Below, one piece after another: positions 54,940-64,000 of a stretch of DNA of 64,000 bases. The stretch spans positions 1,240,001-1,304,000 of the forward strand of contig NZ_AP027922.1 of NCBI RefSeq assembly GCF_030296835.1, read 5' to 3'. How positions within the stretch are numbered: position 1 is the stretch's first letter; each line of letters opens with the position of its first letter. The position numbers were made by a program, and so were the translations under genes. The stretch is from Pseudoalteromonas sp. MM1. Lineage in GTDB: Bacteria; Pseudomonadota; Gammaproteobacteria; Enterobacterales; Alteromonadaceae. Under the pieces are notes generated by a model. The model was not told where the DNA came from, did no database searches, and saw nothing but the letters and a program-made list of their open reading frames with translations.

Positions 54940-57777
54940 ATGTTAAATAACCAAGTTTCAAAAGCGGTGCGCTTAGCGATTGCTTTTGGTACGGCATCTA
55001 CAGCTGTATTTTCAGCAAGTTCAATTGCTGCTGAAGAGGGAGTTGAAAAGGTAGAGCGTATAGAGGTTACCGGTTCACGAATTAAACGTGCAGATCTTGA
55101 AAGCGCTTCACCAGTGAGCATTATTACTACTGAAGATATGAAAGTTCAGGGTATTTCAAATATTTCCGATGCGTTACAGAACCTTACCGCTCAGTCGGGC
55201 GGATTAACTGCTGCTGTAAATAATGGCGGTAATGGTAATGCAACTGTTAACTTAAGAGGTATGGGTTCATCACGTACATTGGTACTTGTTAATGGACGCC
55301 GTATGATTGCCTCAGGTACTGGTGCATCTTCTACCGTGGATCTTAATGCCATTCCTTTTAGCGCTGTAAAACGCATAGAAGTTTTAAAAGACGGTGCATC
55401 AGCTGTTTACGGCTCTGATGCTCTTGCTGGTGTGGTTAATATTATCATGCGCGATGACTTTGAAGGCTTTGAGCTAGATGCCAGCTATGCAGAGACAGGT
55501 GAAGGTGACGGTGAAGAAGCTAGCTTAAGTAGCACCTTTGGTGTGAGCAGTGATAAAGGTAATGTTGTTGTAAACGTTGGTTTTTACGACCGAGGTACTG
55601 TACGTGCTAGCGACCGAGATTATTCAGCATGTCCATACGCTGAAAGTGGCGGTGAGCGTTTTTGTGCCGGTTCTGGTAACTCTTTAGGTATGAATGCAAT
55701 CTTAGATGATGGTAGAAGAGTTCAGTTTGAGCCTGGCGGTAACGGTTCATCAACTGATACTGGCTATCACACATATGTGGGTAGTGGCGAAGGCAACGAT
55801 ACCTATAACTACTCTTCTGCTTCATACTTATCTACGCCTGCAACTCGTTATAATGTGAGCGTGTTAGGTAATTATGAATTAGCAGATAACTTAAACTTTT
55901 TTGCAGAAGCGTACTACACAAACCGTACCTCAACGCAACAAATGGCACCAGCACCTATCAACTACACATACAGTGTTGATGGTCGTAGTTGGGTATTAAG
56001 TCAAAATCCAGAAGTTTACCCATTCTCAGGCTTGTATGATTTTGCAACTCCTGGCGACAATGTAGACATGTTACCACTGCGTCGTATGTCAGAAATGGGT
56101 GGCCGTGTATTTGAGCAAGAAGTAAATACAGCACAATTTACAACTGGCTTAGAGGGCTTTATCGCTGATCAATACGCTTGGAATGTGTTCTATACATATG
56201 GTCGAAATAGCGCTATTGACCGTTCTAAAAACTACATCAACGTAGACAAAATGATAGCGTCAGTAAATGAAAACTGTGAGGGTGTCTCGGTTACAGGTTC
56301 GCCTAGTGACTACACGGTTACAGGCAACGATGCATCTGCTCCATGTATTAACTACTTCGGTGAAGGCGCGCTTTCACCGTCAGATGCCGATTACTTGCGT
56401 TACACCGATCAGGGTACTTCAGGTACAGAAATGCACCACTTAGGCGCTTCAATTTCGGGTGATTTATTTGAAATGCCTTCTGGTGTTGTTGGCTTTGCAT
56501 TTGGTCTAGAGCACCGTGAAGAATCAGCATTTAATCAACCAGATGCATTCTCTTCATCAGGTATCGGTTCAGGTAATGCCGTACAGCCAACTTCTGGTGG
56601 CTATAAAGTTGACGAAGCATATGTAGAGCTTGTTGTTCCACTATTGAATGATTTGCCACTGGTTCAGTCTTTAGATTTAGAAGCTGCGCTTCGCTACTTT
56701 GACTACGATACGTTTGGATCAGATACTACTTATAAGTTAGGTCTAACTTGGCGTATGACAGACGAAGTTATGCTTCGCTCTGTATTATCAACAGCATTTC
56801 GCGCACCAAGTGTAAGTGAGCTTTACGGTGGTCAGTCAGATAGCTTCACCAATTATACAGACCCTTGTACTGGTTTTGGTGGTGCTGGCTTTGATTCGAG
56901 ATACCAAACAGCCTGTGCTTCTGATGCAGCAGCCGGCCTAATTCCTTCAGATGGTACGTTTGCACAAAACAGCGGTCAACTTCGTGCGGTTGTGGGCGGT
57001 AACCCAGACCTAGGTCCTGAAACTGCTGATACATTTACAGTTGGTCTTGTTGTTGAGCCAATTGAAGGGCTAAGCTTTACTGTTGATTACTACGATATTG
57101 AAGTAGATAACGTAATAAGCTCTGTTGGTATTACGACTAAGCTAGATAAGTGTTATAGCGCGGGTGAAGAAGGTGGACAAGGTGGTTCTTTTGCACTTTG
57201 TGAAGGTGTTGTACGTGATGCAACGGGTAACTTTGATGGTACTCCATCACTTGATCAAAACCTTTCTACTTGGAACCTATCGGGCGTAGATTTCAACGCT
57301 CAATATAGCTTTGACGCTGCTGGCTTAGCGTGGAGAGCTGATTGGGAAGCTTCTTATATCTCTAAATGGGAAGTACAAGAGTTTGCTGGTGAGCCTATTC
57401 AAGATTACGTAGGTGTTGCATCAAGTGGTTCTGGCTCAATTCCTGAGTGGAAACATAATGTAAGCTTACGTGCAGCCGGTGATGATTGGACTGTTTCATA
57501 CAAAGTGATGTATGTAGATTCGCTTGTTACGGAATCAGTTGCATTATTTGATGGAGACCCTGCGGATTACTATTCACCAGAAGCTGACTCGTTTGTATCA
57601 CATACACTAAGTGGTACTTACCAACTTAACGAGCATGTTTCGTTACGTGGTGGCATAGATAACCTAACAGATGAAGAGCCTCCATATTACAGCGATTATG
57701 ATGATGCCAATACAGATACTACGTTGTATAAGTACATCGGTCGTAACTTCTTTGTAGGTACAACTATTTCATTCTAA
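54940..57777 (+). CDS. Large TonB-dependent receptor (B)
   Basis: A 945-residue receptor, paralogue of receptor A. The signal peptide (MLNNQVSKAVRLAIAFG) is almost identical to that of A, and the leader DNA around the ribosome site matches. The TonB-box-like VERIEVTGSRIKR and plug segments TVNLRGMGSSRTLVLVNGRR and VLKDGASAVYGSDALAGVVN are conserved; the barrel ends TISF. Several Cys pairs lie in loops (for example CPYAESGGERFC). GGGAG precedes the ATG. Ligand unknown; a TPR/2OG oxygenase gene follows after a terminator. Confidence 0.92.
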   Translation: MLNNQVSKAVRLAIAFGTASTAVFSASSIAAEEGVEKVERIEVTGSRIKRADLESASPVSIITTEDMKVQGISNISDALQNLTAQSGGLTAAVNNGGNGNATVNLRGMGSSRTLVLVNGRRMIASGTGASSTVDLNAIPFSAVKRIEVLKDGASAVYGSDALAGVVNIIMRDDFEGFELDASYAETGEGDGEEASLSSTFGVSSDKGNVVVNVGFYDRGTVRASDRDYSACPYAESGGERFCAGSGNSLGMNAILDDGRRVQFEPGGNGSSTDTGYHTYVGSGEGNDTYNYSSASYLSTPATRYNVSVLGNYELADNLNFFAEAYYTNRTSTQQMAPAPINYTYSVDGRSWVLSQNPEVYPFSGLYDFATPGDNVDMLPLRRMSEMGGRVFEQEVNTAQFTTGLEGFIADQYAWNVFYTYGRNSAIDRSKNYINVDKMIASVNENCEGVSVTGSPSDYTVTGNDASAPCINYFGEGALSPSDADYLRYTDQGTSGTEMHHLGASISGDLFEMPSGVVGFAFGLEHREESAFNQPDAFSSSGIGSGNAVQPTSGGYKVDEAYVELVVPLLNDLPLVQSLDLEAALRYFDYDTFGSDTTYKLGLTWRMTDEVMLRSVLSTAFRAPSVSELYGGQSDSFTNYTDPCTGFGGAGFDSRYQTACASDAAAGLIPSDGTFAQNSGQLRAVVGGNPDLGPETADTFTVGLVVEPIEGLSFTVDYYDIEVDNVISSVGITTKLDKCYSAGEEGGQGGSFALCEGVVRDATGNFDGTPSLDQNLSTWNLSGVDFNAQYSFDAAGLAWRADWEASYISKWEVQEFAGEPIQDYVGVASSGSGSIPEWKHNVSLRAAGDDWTVSYKVMYVDSLVTESVALFDGDPADYYSPEADSFVSHTLSGTYQLNEHVSLRGGIDNLTDEEPPYYSDYDDANTDTTLYKYIGRNFFVGTTISF

Positions 57778-57794
57778 GCATAAGCTTTAATGCT

Positions 57795-57820
57795 AAGGCC
57801 GGTATATTATCGGCCTTTTT
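57795..57820 (+). terminator. Intrinsic terminator after receptor B
   Basis: AAGGCCG (57795-57801) pairs with CGGCCTT (57811-57817), followed by T. The next gene starts about 20 bases later, as after receptor A. Confidence 0.85.
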
Positions 57821-57837
57821 ATTATTTAAGAGAACAT

Positions 57838-59661
57838 ATGCAAAGCCAAGGCATGTCATTTCAAGATGTAAGCAACTTAATCCTTAAGGAAATTAATAAT
57901 AATAATTTCCTTAAGGCATTAAAAATTGCTAATTCGATTAAAAGTAATGAATCGAGTATTGTAGTGCACCTTCATCACTTAAAATCTATAGCATACCAAA
58001 AGAAAAAAGATTATATATTATGTTTAGCCGAGATTGAAAAAGGTATTAAACTAAGTCCACGTCATTTTCATTTAAATGTAAATAAAGCAAAATTATATAA
58101 CTTGTTGGGTGAACCTGATAAGTCAATAAAACAATATTTAAATGTATTGGCTATATATAGTGACGATATAGAAACACTTTATAATATCTCTGTTTTATAC
58201 TTTAAAAAGAATGAATTTACTAAAGCAAAAGAATACATTGATAAAGCATTTGCACTATCCCCTCAAAATGCAGTTATTCTCAGCGCAAAAATAAAAACAG
58301 ACTTAAAGCTTGAGAAGTTTACTGAGGTCGATAGGCTCACAGATGATTATATTCGCAATTTTGGTGCTGATGCTAGTATTCTCAATAGTAAAGGGTTGGC
58401 TTTAAAAGCTTTATGCTTTTGGGATAAAGCAATTATAACTTTTGAGCAAAGCTTAAAATTAAGCCCAGGTTTAGTTGAAGCTAAAAAAAATATGGCCAGC
58501 TGCTATCACTTAGCCGGTAAGTTTAAAAAAGCCAAAGCAATATATACAGAACTAACAACTATCAACCCGTTAGATTTAGACAGTCATCATTGGCTAAACC
58601 AAATGCTATGGGAAACTGCAGACTCTGGTTTTTTATCCTCATATAACCATGCTTTAAAAATAACTGGAAAAAATACTGCACTGGAGGCTGAGCTTGCACA
58701 GAAGCTTTATACATCGGGTAAGCAAACTGAGGCTTACAAAATAGCAAAGCAAATACTCTCTCAAAGCAATTGCCCACAAAAAGCGTTTTCTATAGTGGGT
58801 GATTACGAACGTGAAAACAGCTTATTTGATGAATCTTTAAAGACCCATTTAGCTGCCACTAATAGGTTTAAGAATAATCACGCATACATAGAGTTAGCCA
58901 AAAGCTACATTGCGATAGATAAACCAGATCACGCATTGAATATTATAAATAAGTTATTAAATCAAGACGAATATAACCAAGAGTGCTTGTGTATTAAAAA
59001 TACAGCACTGAGATTATTAAAAAGCGAGCTGTACTCATATTACTGCAATTATGATTTATTTGTTATGCAGGAGAAAATAGCAACACCTTCTGGCTTTGCT
59101 TCTATAGATGATTTTTTAACTGAGCTTAAAGGTACGTTAAAACAGTATCATTATTATCAAAACCATCCTTTAGAGCAATCTTTAGTGAATGGCTCTCAAA
59201 CCGCAGAAAAGTTATTTGATTATCAACTGCCGATACTAAAAATGCTTAAGCAGGAGCTATACGAGTTAACGTCATGCTTTTTATCAAGGCTTCCAAAAGA
59301 TAATCAACACCCTTTTTTAAAAAGAAATGTTGGTGATTTTAAAGTGACTGATTCATGGTCGGTAATTCTGAAAGGTAAAGGTTTTCATAAAAATCATTAT
59401 CACAGCCAAGGTTGGATGAGTTCACCATTTTATGTATCTATACCCACACTGATATCTGAATCAACCAACCAAGAAGGGTGGTTAAAGCTAGGTGAGCCAG
59501 GATTTAATATGCACACTAAGCTTTTACCTGAGACAACATTAAAACCAGAGGAAGGCAAAATTATTCAATTTCCATCCTATTTTTGGCATGGGACTAATAC
59601 CCTAAATAGTGAAATGGAACGAGTAACAATTGCTTATGACATACTCCCTCAACACACTTAA
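57838..59661 (+). CDS. TPR protein with C-terminal 2OG-Fe(II) oxygenase domain
   Basis: A 607-residue protein. The first 400 or so residues are TPR-like repeats such as YNISVLYFKKNEFTKAKEYIDKAFALSPQNAV and GLALKALCFWDKAIITFEQSLKLSPGLVEAKK. The end (about 500-605) fits a 2OG-Fe(II) oxygenase: SVILKGKGFHKNHYHSQGWMSS (iron histidine), FPSYFWHGTNTL (distal His) and ERVTIAYDI (Arg for oxoglutarate). ATG 57838 follows AAGAG. It has no signal peptide. It may hydroxylate a protein or peptide brought by the TPR part; the target is unknown, and the neighbouring receptor is an obvious candidate. Confidence 0.85.
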   Translation: MQSQGMSFQDVSNLILKEINNNNFLKALKIANSIKSNESSIVVHLHHLKSIAYQKKKDYILCLAEIEKGIKLSPRHFHLNVNKAKLYNLLGEPDKSIKQYLNVLAIYSDDIETLYNISVLYFKKNEFTKAKEYIDKAFALSPQNAVILSAKIKTDLKLEKFTEVDRLTDDYIRNFGADASILNSKGLALKALCFWDKAIITFEQSLKLSPGLVEAKKNMASCYHLAGKFKKAKAIYTELTTINPLDLDSHHWLNQMLWETADSGFLSSYNHALKITGKNTALEAELAQKLYTSGKQTEAYKIAKQILSQSNCPQKAFSIVGDYERENSLFDESLKTHLAATNRFKNNHAYIELAKSYIAIDKPDHALNIINKLLNQDEYNQECLCIKNTALRLLKSELYSYYCNYDLFVMQEKIATPSGFASIDDFLTELKGTLKQYHYYQNHPLEQSLVNGSQTAEKLFDYQLPILKMLKQELYELTSCFLSRLPKDNQHPFLKRNVGDFKVTDSWSVILKGKGFHKNHYHSQGWMSSPFYVSIPTLISESTNQEGWLKLGEPGFNMHTKLLPETTLKPEEGKIIQFPSYFWHGTNTLNSEMERVTIAYDILPQHT

Positions 59662-59675
59662 ATTAAGGATAAACA

Positions 59676-59906
59676 ATGAAACATCTTTGTACCGTATTAT
59701 TAGTAATTTTAGCTTCAGGTTGCACTAGTGCAGCAGCGCTTAAGGCCAGTGAAAGCGATGGCAAAATATGTAAACTCGAAAAAACCACAGGTAGCAACAT
59801 TGCAACAAGAGTGTGTAGAACACCTGAACAAATTGCTTACCAAGAAAAATTAAGCCAAGAGGCAATGAGAGAGATGACCCGTGGTAGTGTAAAAATTGAT
59901 AAATAG
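59676..59906 (+). CDS. Small lipoprotein
   Basis: A 76-residue protein with lipobox ILASGC (Cys near residue 16) followed by a polar sequence with two Cys (KICKLEK and TRVCRTPEQ) that may pair. AAGGA precedes the ATG. It lies 14 bases after the oxygenase gene and may be co-transcribed. Family not recognised. Confidence 0.75.
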   Translation: MKHLCTVLLVILASGCTSAAALKASESDGKICKLEKTTGSNIATRVCRTPEQIAYQEKLSQEAMREMTRGSVKIDK

Positions 59907-59926
59907 ACTTTAACTTTATAAGTTTA

Positions 59927-59970
59927 TTAACCTCTATTAAAAAATTAATAGAGGTTAAATATTTTTTATT
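59927..59970 (+). terminator. Terminator-like hairpin
   Basis: TTAACCTCTATTAA (59927-59940) pairs perfectly with TTAATAGAGGTTAA (59945-59958) around AAAA, followed by T-rich sequence. Confidence 0.8.
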
Positions 59971-60139
59971 TGATATTAAAGTCCATTACTATACTTATTT
60001 TATGCTGATTTCTCATGCTAAAGTATTTGCTTTTATACCTTTTACTATGGAGTAAAATTGCTCATGGTAAAAATATATTGTTGGGTTTATACTTGCTTTG
60101 AAACTAAAAAGTTAACTCCAACAAGCAAGAGAGATATAA

Positions 60140-60442
60140 ATGAAAGAAGTTCGATCTTTTATTAAAACAGCATCATTAACTGAGCTAGAAAAAGCACAAC
60201 AATTAATCACTGATGCGATTGCAAAATATACTGAGCAGCTACAAGCTAAACAGGAAGTGTTGGATCTTTTAAAAGAAAAAGGACTTACGTTAGAAGATTT
60301 ACAAGACGGTACTGCAGATAAACGTACTAAAGTAAAAGCTAAGTATCGTATTGAAGTAGATGGCGAAGTGATTGAATGGACCGGTCGAGGTCGTCGTCCT
60401 AAAGCGTTTGAAGGTGTTGATTTACAAAAGCACCTAGCTTAA
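60140..60442 (+). CDS. Short H-NS-like nucleoid protein
   Basis: A 100-residue protein. Residues 1-55 are a charged helical dimerisation region (KEVRSFIKTASLTELEKAQQLITDAI), and residues 65-95 hold the H-NS DNA-binding segment (KYRIEVDGEVIEWTGRGRRPKAF), in which TGRGRRPK is the AT-hook-like motif. H-NS itself is about 135 residues; this one lacks part of the usual oligomerisation region, so it could act as a small silencer or modulator. AGAGAGA precedes the ATG. Confidence 0.88.
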   Translation: MKEVRSFIKTASLTELEKAQQLITDAIAKYTEQLQAKQEVLDLLKEKGLTLEDLQDGTADKRTKVKAKYRIEVDGEVIEWTGRGRRPKAFEGVDLQKHLA

Positions 60443-60451
60443 TAAAGTAAC

Positions 60452-60475
60452 AGAGAAGCCACGGCTTCTCTTTTT
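60452..60475 (+). terminator. Intrinsic terminator after the H-NS-like gene
   Basis: AGAGAAGC pairs with GCTTCTCT around CACG, followed by T run. Confidence 0.88.
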
Positions 60476-60620
60476 AATGGCGTATAAGTTAATAACTAAA
60501 CCTCAGGCTAAGGCTTATGCTTTGTACGCTAGATTTAATTGGCCAAAACTTACCTTAAACTCCCCGCAGTCCCTTAGTATTTGTTAAACTGCATTTCTGG
60601 TTATTCTATTTACTATTTCC

Positions 60621-62372
60621 ATGAGCTATAAATTAAGGCCGTATCAACAAGAGGCCGTAGAGCGCACCGTTTTACATTTTCGAAAAACAAATGATCCTGC
60701 CGTGATTGTACTGCCTACCGGTGCGGGTAAAAGCCTTGTTATTGCAGAGCTTGCGCGTATTGCTAAGCAAAAAATTTTGGTGCTTGCACATGTTAAAGAG
60801 CTGGTAGAACAAAACGCACAAAAATATAAAAGTTTTGGTTTAGAAGCGAGTATATTTTCAGCAGGGTTAAAAGAAAAATCACTCAGCCACCAAGTTACTT
60901 TTGCCAGTGTTCAGTCTTTATCGCGTAATTTAAATAAATTAAATGAGCATTATTCTTTGCTTATTATTGATGAGTGCCACAGAGTAAATGGGGATAAAAA
61001 AAGCCAATATGGCAAGGTTATAAATACGCTCAAAGAGTATAATCCTCAATTAAAAGTATTGGGTTTAACGGCTACACCCTATAGATTAGGAATGGGGTGG
61101 ATATACCATCACCATTACCATGGTTTTGTAAAAGGCAATAAAGAAAGTCCATTTAAAAACTGTATATTTGAATTACCGCTTAGGTATATGATCAAACATA
61201 ATTACTTAACGCCGCCAAATCAAGTGGACGCGGCAATTAGTCATTATGATTTTTCGTCCTTGGCTACTAATGCGTTTGGGCAATATACAACTGATGATAT
61301 GAATGCGCTTTTAAAAAATAGCGAGCGCGCAACGCAAGCTATACTAAAGCAGGTAATACAATACAGTGAAACCCGCCAAGGCGTGATGATATTTGCGGCA
61401 ACGGTTATGCACGCGCAAGAAATTTTAACTTATTTACCCGCAGAGCAAAGTGCCCTTATAACTGGCGATACCCCAAATGCAGAGCGCGATAAATTAATAA
61501 ATCAATTTAAACAAAAAAACATAAAATACCTCGTTAATATTTCTGTTTTAACTACCGGATTTGATGCGCCGCATGTCGATTTTATCGCTATTTTACGCCC
61601 CACCGAATCGGTTAGCTTATACCAGCAAATTGTTGGCCGTGGGCTTAGGCTAAATGAAGGAAAAACAGACTGCTTAGTTATAGATTACGCAGGCAACGGC
61701 TTTGATTTATTTCACCCTGAGGTGGGCGATAAAAAAGGGGATAGCGATAATGAGCCCGTTCAAGTGCTTTGCCCCGGGTGTGGGTTTGCAAATATTTTTT
61801 GGGGAAAAACCGATGCTGATGGCAAAGTCGTTGAGCATTTTGGCAGGCGCTGCCAAGGTTTATTAGAAGATGATACAGGCCAAAAAGAGCAATGCTATTA
61901 TCGGTTTAGGTTTAAAGAGTGCGAACAATGTGGCGCTCAAAACGATATAGCAGCTCGTAAATGCCATGATTGCGGCGCAGTAATGGCCGACCCCGACGAC
62001 AAGCTACGTAACGCCCTTAATTTAAAAGATGCGTTAGTACTGCGCTGTAGTGGGTTATCAGTGGTAAAACTTAAAGATGATTTAATTAAAATAACCTACT
62101 TTGATGAAGATGGTGCAAGTTGCGATGAGGTTTATAACCTTGCTAGTAAAGGCGGGCAGTATATTTTTAATAAACAGTTTGGTAAACGCCTAGGGCAGGG
62201 GCAAGAGCCTGTCGAATTTAAAAGTGCTGAGCAGGTTATTAAGGCACAGTTTGATTTAGTGCATCCCGATTTTGTTATCGCGCGTAAAAGTAAAAAGTAT
62301 GGCTGGAAGGTATCTGATAAATTATTTGATTACACTGGTAACTTTAGAAAAGCTAATCAGTTAAGCGGTTAA
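60621..62372 (+). CDS. radD: RadD/YejH DEAD-box helicase
   Basis: A 583-residue superfamily 2 helicase, like E. coli RadD (586). Motif I is PTGAGKSLVIAELA (about 36), the DEAD-type box is IIDECHRV (about 116), and motif VI is QIVGRGLRLNEGK near 340. A C-terminal zinc region has CPGCGF (about 384) and CEQCGAQNDIAARKCHDCG (about 435). RadD helps in RecA-linked recombination repair. The start follows the usual MSYKLRPYQQEAVE. Confidence 0.92.
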   Translation: MSYKLRPYQQEAVERTVLHFRKTNDPAVIVLPTGAGKSLVIAELARIAKQKILVLAHVKELVEQNAQKYKSFGLEASIFSAGLKEKSLSHQVTFASVQSLSRNLNKLNEHYSLLIIDECHRVNGDKKSQYGKVINTLKEYNPQLKVLGLTATPYRLGMGWIYHHHYHGFVKGNKESPFKNCIFELPLRYMIKHNYLTPPNQVDAAISHYDFSSLATNAFGQYTTDDMNALLKNSERATQAILKQVIQYSETRQGVMIFAATVMHAQEILTYLPAEQSALITGDTPNAERDKLINQFKQKNIKYLVNISVLTTGFDAPHVDFIAILRPTESVSLYQQIVGRGLRLNEGKTDCLVIDYAGNGFDLFHPEVGDKKGDSDNEPVQVLCPGCGFANIFWGKTDADGKVVEHFGRRCQGLLEDDTGQKEQCYYRFRFKECEQCGAQNDIAARKCHDCGAVMADPDDKLRNALNLKDALVLRCSGLSVVKLKDDLIKITYFDEDGASCDEVYNLASKGGQYIFNKQFGKRLGQGQEPVEFKSAEQVIKAQFDLVHPDFVIARKSKKYGWKVSDKLFDYTGNFRKANQLSG

Positions 62373-62388
62373 GCTTAACTGATTTTTG
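62355..62388 (+). terminator. Intrinsic terminator overlapping the radD stop
   Basis: AATCAGTTAAGC (62355-62366) pairs with GCTTAACTGATT (62373-62384), followed by T run. The radD stop codon lies in the loop. Confidence 0.85.
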
Positions 62389-62775
62389 TTAAGCGGCGTC
62401 TTCGTCCATTAAACCCCAGCCATCGCCATAGCCATTGTAACTATTAGCTATACTTTCAATGTATTGCTCTGCTTGGCCAAGCAATGTGTGCTCTGGCACC
62501 ATTTGTACATGAGTAATCACTTCCCACACGCCCGTGTCTTTACATTTTTCAACGTTAGCGCTTTGTACTAATGCATCAGAGATTATTTCTTTGGCAAATT
62601 TTTCAGCATCAGCTTGTTGTTCAAATAAAATGAAAAAATCGATTTGGTGCATTTTGCTTAAATCAACGCCAGCAGCGGCTATTTCGGCTAAAAGTTGGCC
62701 GTTATCATCATCAGGGAATTGCATTAAAAACTCATTTAAAATTAATTTTGTATTCGTAGCCACTATTGTAACCAA
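62389..62775 (-). CDS. RraB-like RNase E regulator
   Basis: Up to 128 residues (TTG start); internal GTG or ATG at 62724 (MQFPDDDNG) are alternatives. The core FPDDDNGQLLAEIAAAGVDLSK, IDFFILFEQQADAEKFAKEI, VQMVPEH and the C-terminal YGDGWGLMDE are typical of PF06877 (RraB), proteins that can inhibit RNase E. It is shorter than E. coli RraB and could be a paralogue. Convergent with radD. Confidence 0.78.
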   Translation of the reverse strand: MVTIVATNTKLILNEFLMQFPDDDNGQLLAEIAAAGVDLSKMHQIDFFILFEQQADAEKFAKEIISDALVQSANVEKCKDTGVWEVITHVQMVPEHTLLGQAEQYIESIANSYNGYGDGWGLMDEDAA

Positions 62776-62928
62776 AATATTGCTTTAAAGCGTATTAATT
62801 TTAACTTTAAAGACGGGCAAAATTTGGTGCAAGATTACCATTAAGTTAATGTGTTGCTCATTATGGCTATGGTAGTATGCAACTCATTGGTGGTTAAATT
62901 TTAAAGAATAAAAAGTAAGGATATTTAC

Positions 62929-64000
62929 TTGTTCAAACAGTTATTACGTTTTGTGTTTTTTTTAGCTTTTTTTATAAGCACTCAAGCCAGCGCTGAGCAA
63001 AGGGTAATTGAAGATTACGAAATTAAAGGGATTAGTGGCGAGTTAGAAAGTAACGTTGAGCTATATTTAAAACAGCTGGTTGGTGAAAGATCCACCAGAA
63101 CCTTGCGCCGCTATGCCAAAAAGCAAGTACAAAGTAGTATTAAAGCGTTAGGGTATTACAAGCCAACGATAGACATCGAGTTTGATAAAGACGATAAAGA
63201 GCTTATCGTTAAAGTAGATCGCGGCCCTGCAACTCGCATAGAAGCTATCAATATAACCCTTAATGGCGAGGGTAAAAACGACTCGCAATTACAAAACGTT
63301 ATTAAAAATTTAAATTTAACCCAGGGCGATGTGCTTAATCATGGTAAGTACGACTCAGCTCATAAAAAAATAGAGTCAATGCTATTAGAGCTAGGCTATT
63401 TTGATGCTAAATGGCCAGCCCGAAAGCTTGCAGTATCAGTGCAAAAAAACAGTGCCGTTATTACATTTAACATAGATACCGGCGTGCGCTACACGTATGG
63501 CAATATAATCATTGCTAGCGAAACCCCCGCAGAAAAATACATTCGTTCACTTGCACCTTTTACCCAAGGGCAAGCTTATAAAGCCACACAAATTGCCGAT
63601 TATAACCTTGAGCTTTCAAGCACACCGTATTTTGCAAGCGTGCGTATTTATGCCGATATACCAGCAAGAGCCAACGGACAAGTGCCTATAAATATTGATG
63701 TGCTACACAAACCTGCTAATAGCTACGAAGTAGGCGGTGGCTTTAATACCGAGCTGGGCCCGAAAGTGCGTTTTAAATGGAGTAAACCCTGGATCACAGA
63801 AGACGGGCATTACCTCGAAAGCAATTTAAATGTAGCTGAAAAACAGCAAGATATTTCTATGGCGTACACCATTCCGGTAGATGACCCTAACGACGATTTA
63901 TGGCGTTTATCAGTGGGTTACAAGTTAGAAGATGAACTTGCCGATGACATATACAGTGAAATACTGACTGGCCAACTGCAGCGCCAATGGTTAACTGAAG
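62929..64000 (+). CDS. tamA: TamA, Omp85-type outer-membrane assembly protein (N-terminal part)
   Basis: The gene starts with TTG 62929 (AAGG about 8 bases upstream) and runs off the window; 357 codons are visible. The signal peptide ends TQASAEQ. Three POTRA-like domains follow, with VIEDYEIKGISGELESNVELYLKQL, IEAINITLNGEG and YFDAKWPARK. The barrel begins near SYEVGGGFNTELGPKVRFKW. TamA works with TamB in translocation of outer-membrane proteins and lipid transport. TamB should follow. Confidence 0.9.
   Translation, partial: MFKQLLRFVFFLAFFISTQASAEQRVIEDYEIKGISGELESNVELYLKQLVGERSTRTLRRYAKKQVQSSIKALGYYKPTIDIEFDKDDKELIVKVDRGPATRIEAINITLNGEGKNDSQLQNVIKNLNLTQGDVLNHGKYDSAHKKIESMLLELGYFDAKWPARKLAVSVQKNSAVITFNIDTGVRYTYGNIIIASETPAEKYIRSLAPFTQGQAYKATQIADYNLELSSTPYFASVRIYADIPARANGQVPINIDVLHKPANSYEVGGGFNTELGPKVRFKWSKPWITEDGHYLESNLNVAEKQQDISMAYTIPVDDPNDDLWRLSVGYKLEDELADDIYSEILTGQLQRQWLTE

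Overview
This window is a low-GC, gene-dense chromosomal segment from a marine gammaproteobacterium, most likely Pseudoalteromonas or a close relative in the Alteromonadales. The basis is the conserved order mrdA-rlmH-rsfS-nadD-holA-lptE-leuS, the many TonB-dependent receptors (five complete ones), an Omp85-type tamA, RadD, PriC and RsmS genes, and Alteromonadales-style intergenic repeats. No rRNA or tRNA genes, CRISPR arrays, insertion sequences or prophages were seen.

Layout. 1-5765 (minus): housekeeping operon for cell-wall synthesis, ribosome maturation, NAD synthesis, the DNA polymerase III delta subunit, LPS assembly and leucyl-tRNA synthetase. 5940-9376 (plus): YbeL-like zinc-ribbon protein, Lon-related protease, FKBP isomerase. 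9450-17978: DUF302 protein, a Fur-box-controlled siderophore receptor, a sugar-porter MFS, a GNAT, a small membrane protein, a dual-specificity phosphatase and a large VRR-NUC/DEDDh nuclease fusion. 18114-23243: an ECF sigma-factor locus with sigma, membrane anti-sigma, lipoprotein, a divergent S8 protease, an outer-membrane barrel, and a secreted protein lacking all basic and aromatic residues. The sigma gene and the secreted-protein gene share a matching promoter.

23744-41732 is a catabolic island: two related TonB receptors, a sodium-solute symporter, five NTF2/SnoaL-like proteins, a histidinol-dehydrogenase-like enzyme, a LacI repressor, an alpha/beta hydrolase, an HpcH/HpaI aldolase, an SDR and a bicupin. 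Palindromes with a central TTCGAA-like core occur upstream of its transcription units and are the likely operators of the LacI protein. The enzymes suggest uptake across both membranes and stepwise oxidation, ring/lactone opening and aldol cleavage of a small polar compound. The substrate cannot be named from sequence.

41762-48102 (mostly minus): an EamA exporter, a Sel1-like lipoprotein, and a tightly overlapping set dinG-TSUP-priC-HDAC followed by comFB-like and rsmS genes, with a LexA-like box ahead of dinG. 48336-50678: DNA polymerase II. 50924-59661: two large paralogous TonB receptors, each followed by a terminator and then one enzyme gene (a SAM methyltransferase; a TPR/2OG-Fe(II) oxygenase). 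59676-64000: small lipoprotein, short H-NS-like protein, RadD helicase, RraB-like protein, and the start of tamA.

The two most promising under-described systems are the ECF-sigma/basic-residue-free secreted protein locus and the LacI-controlled catabolic island with five NTF2-like proteins.
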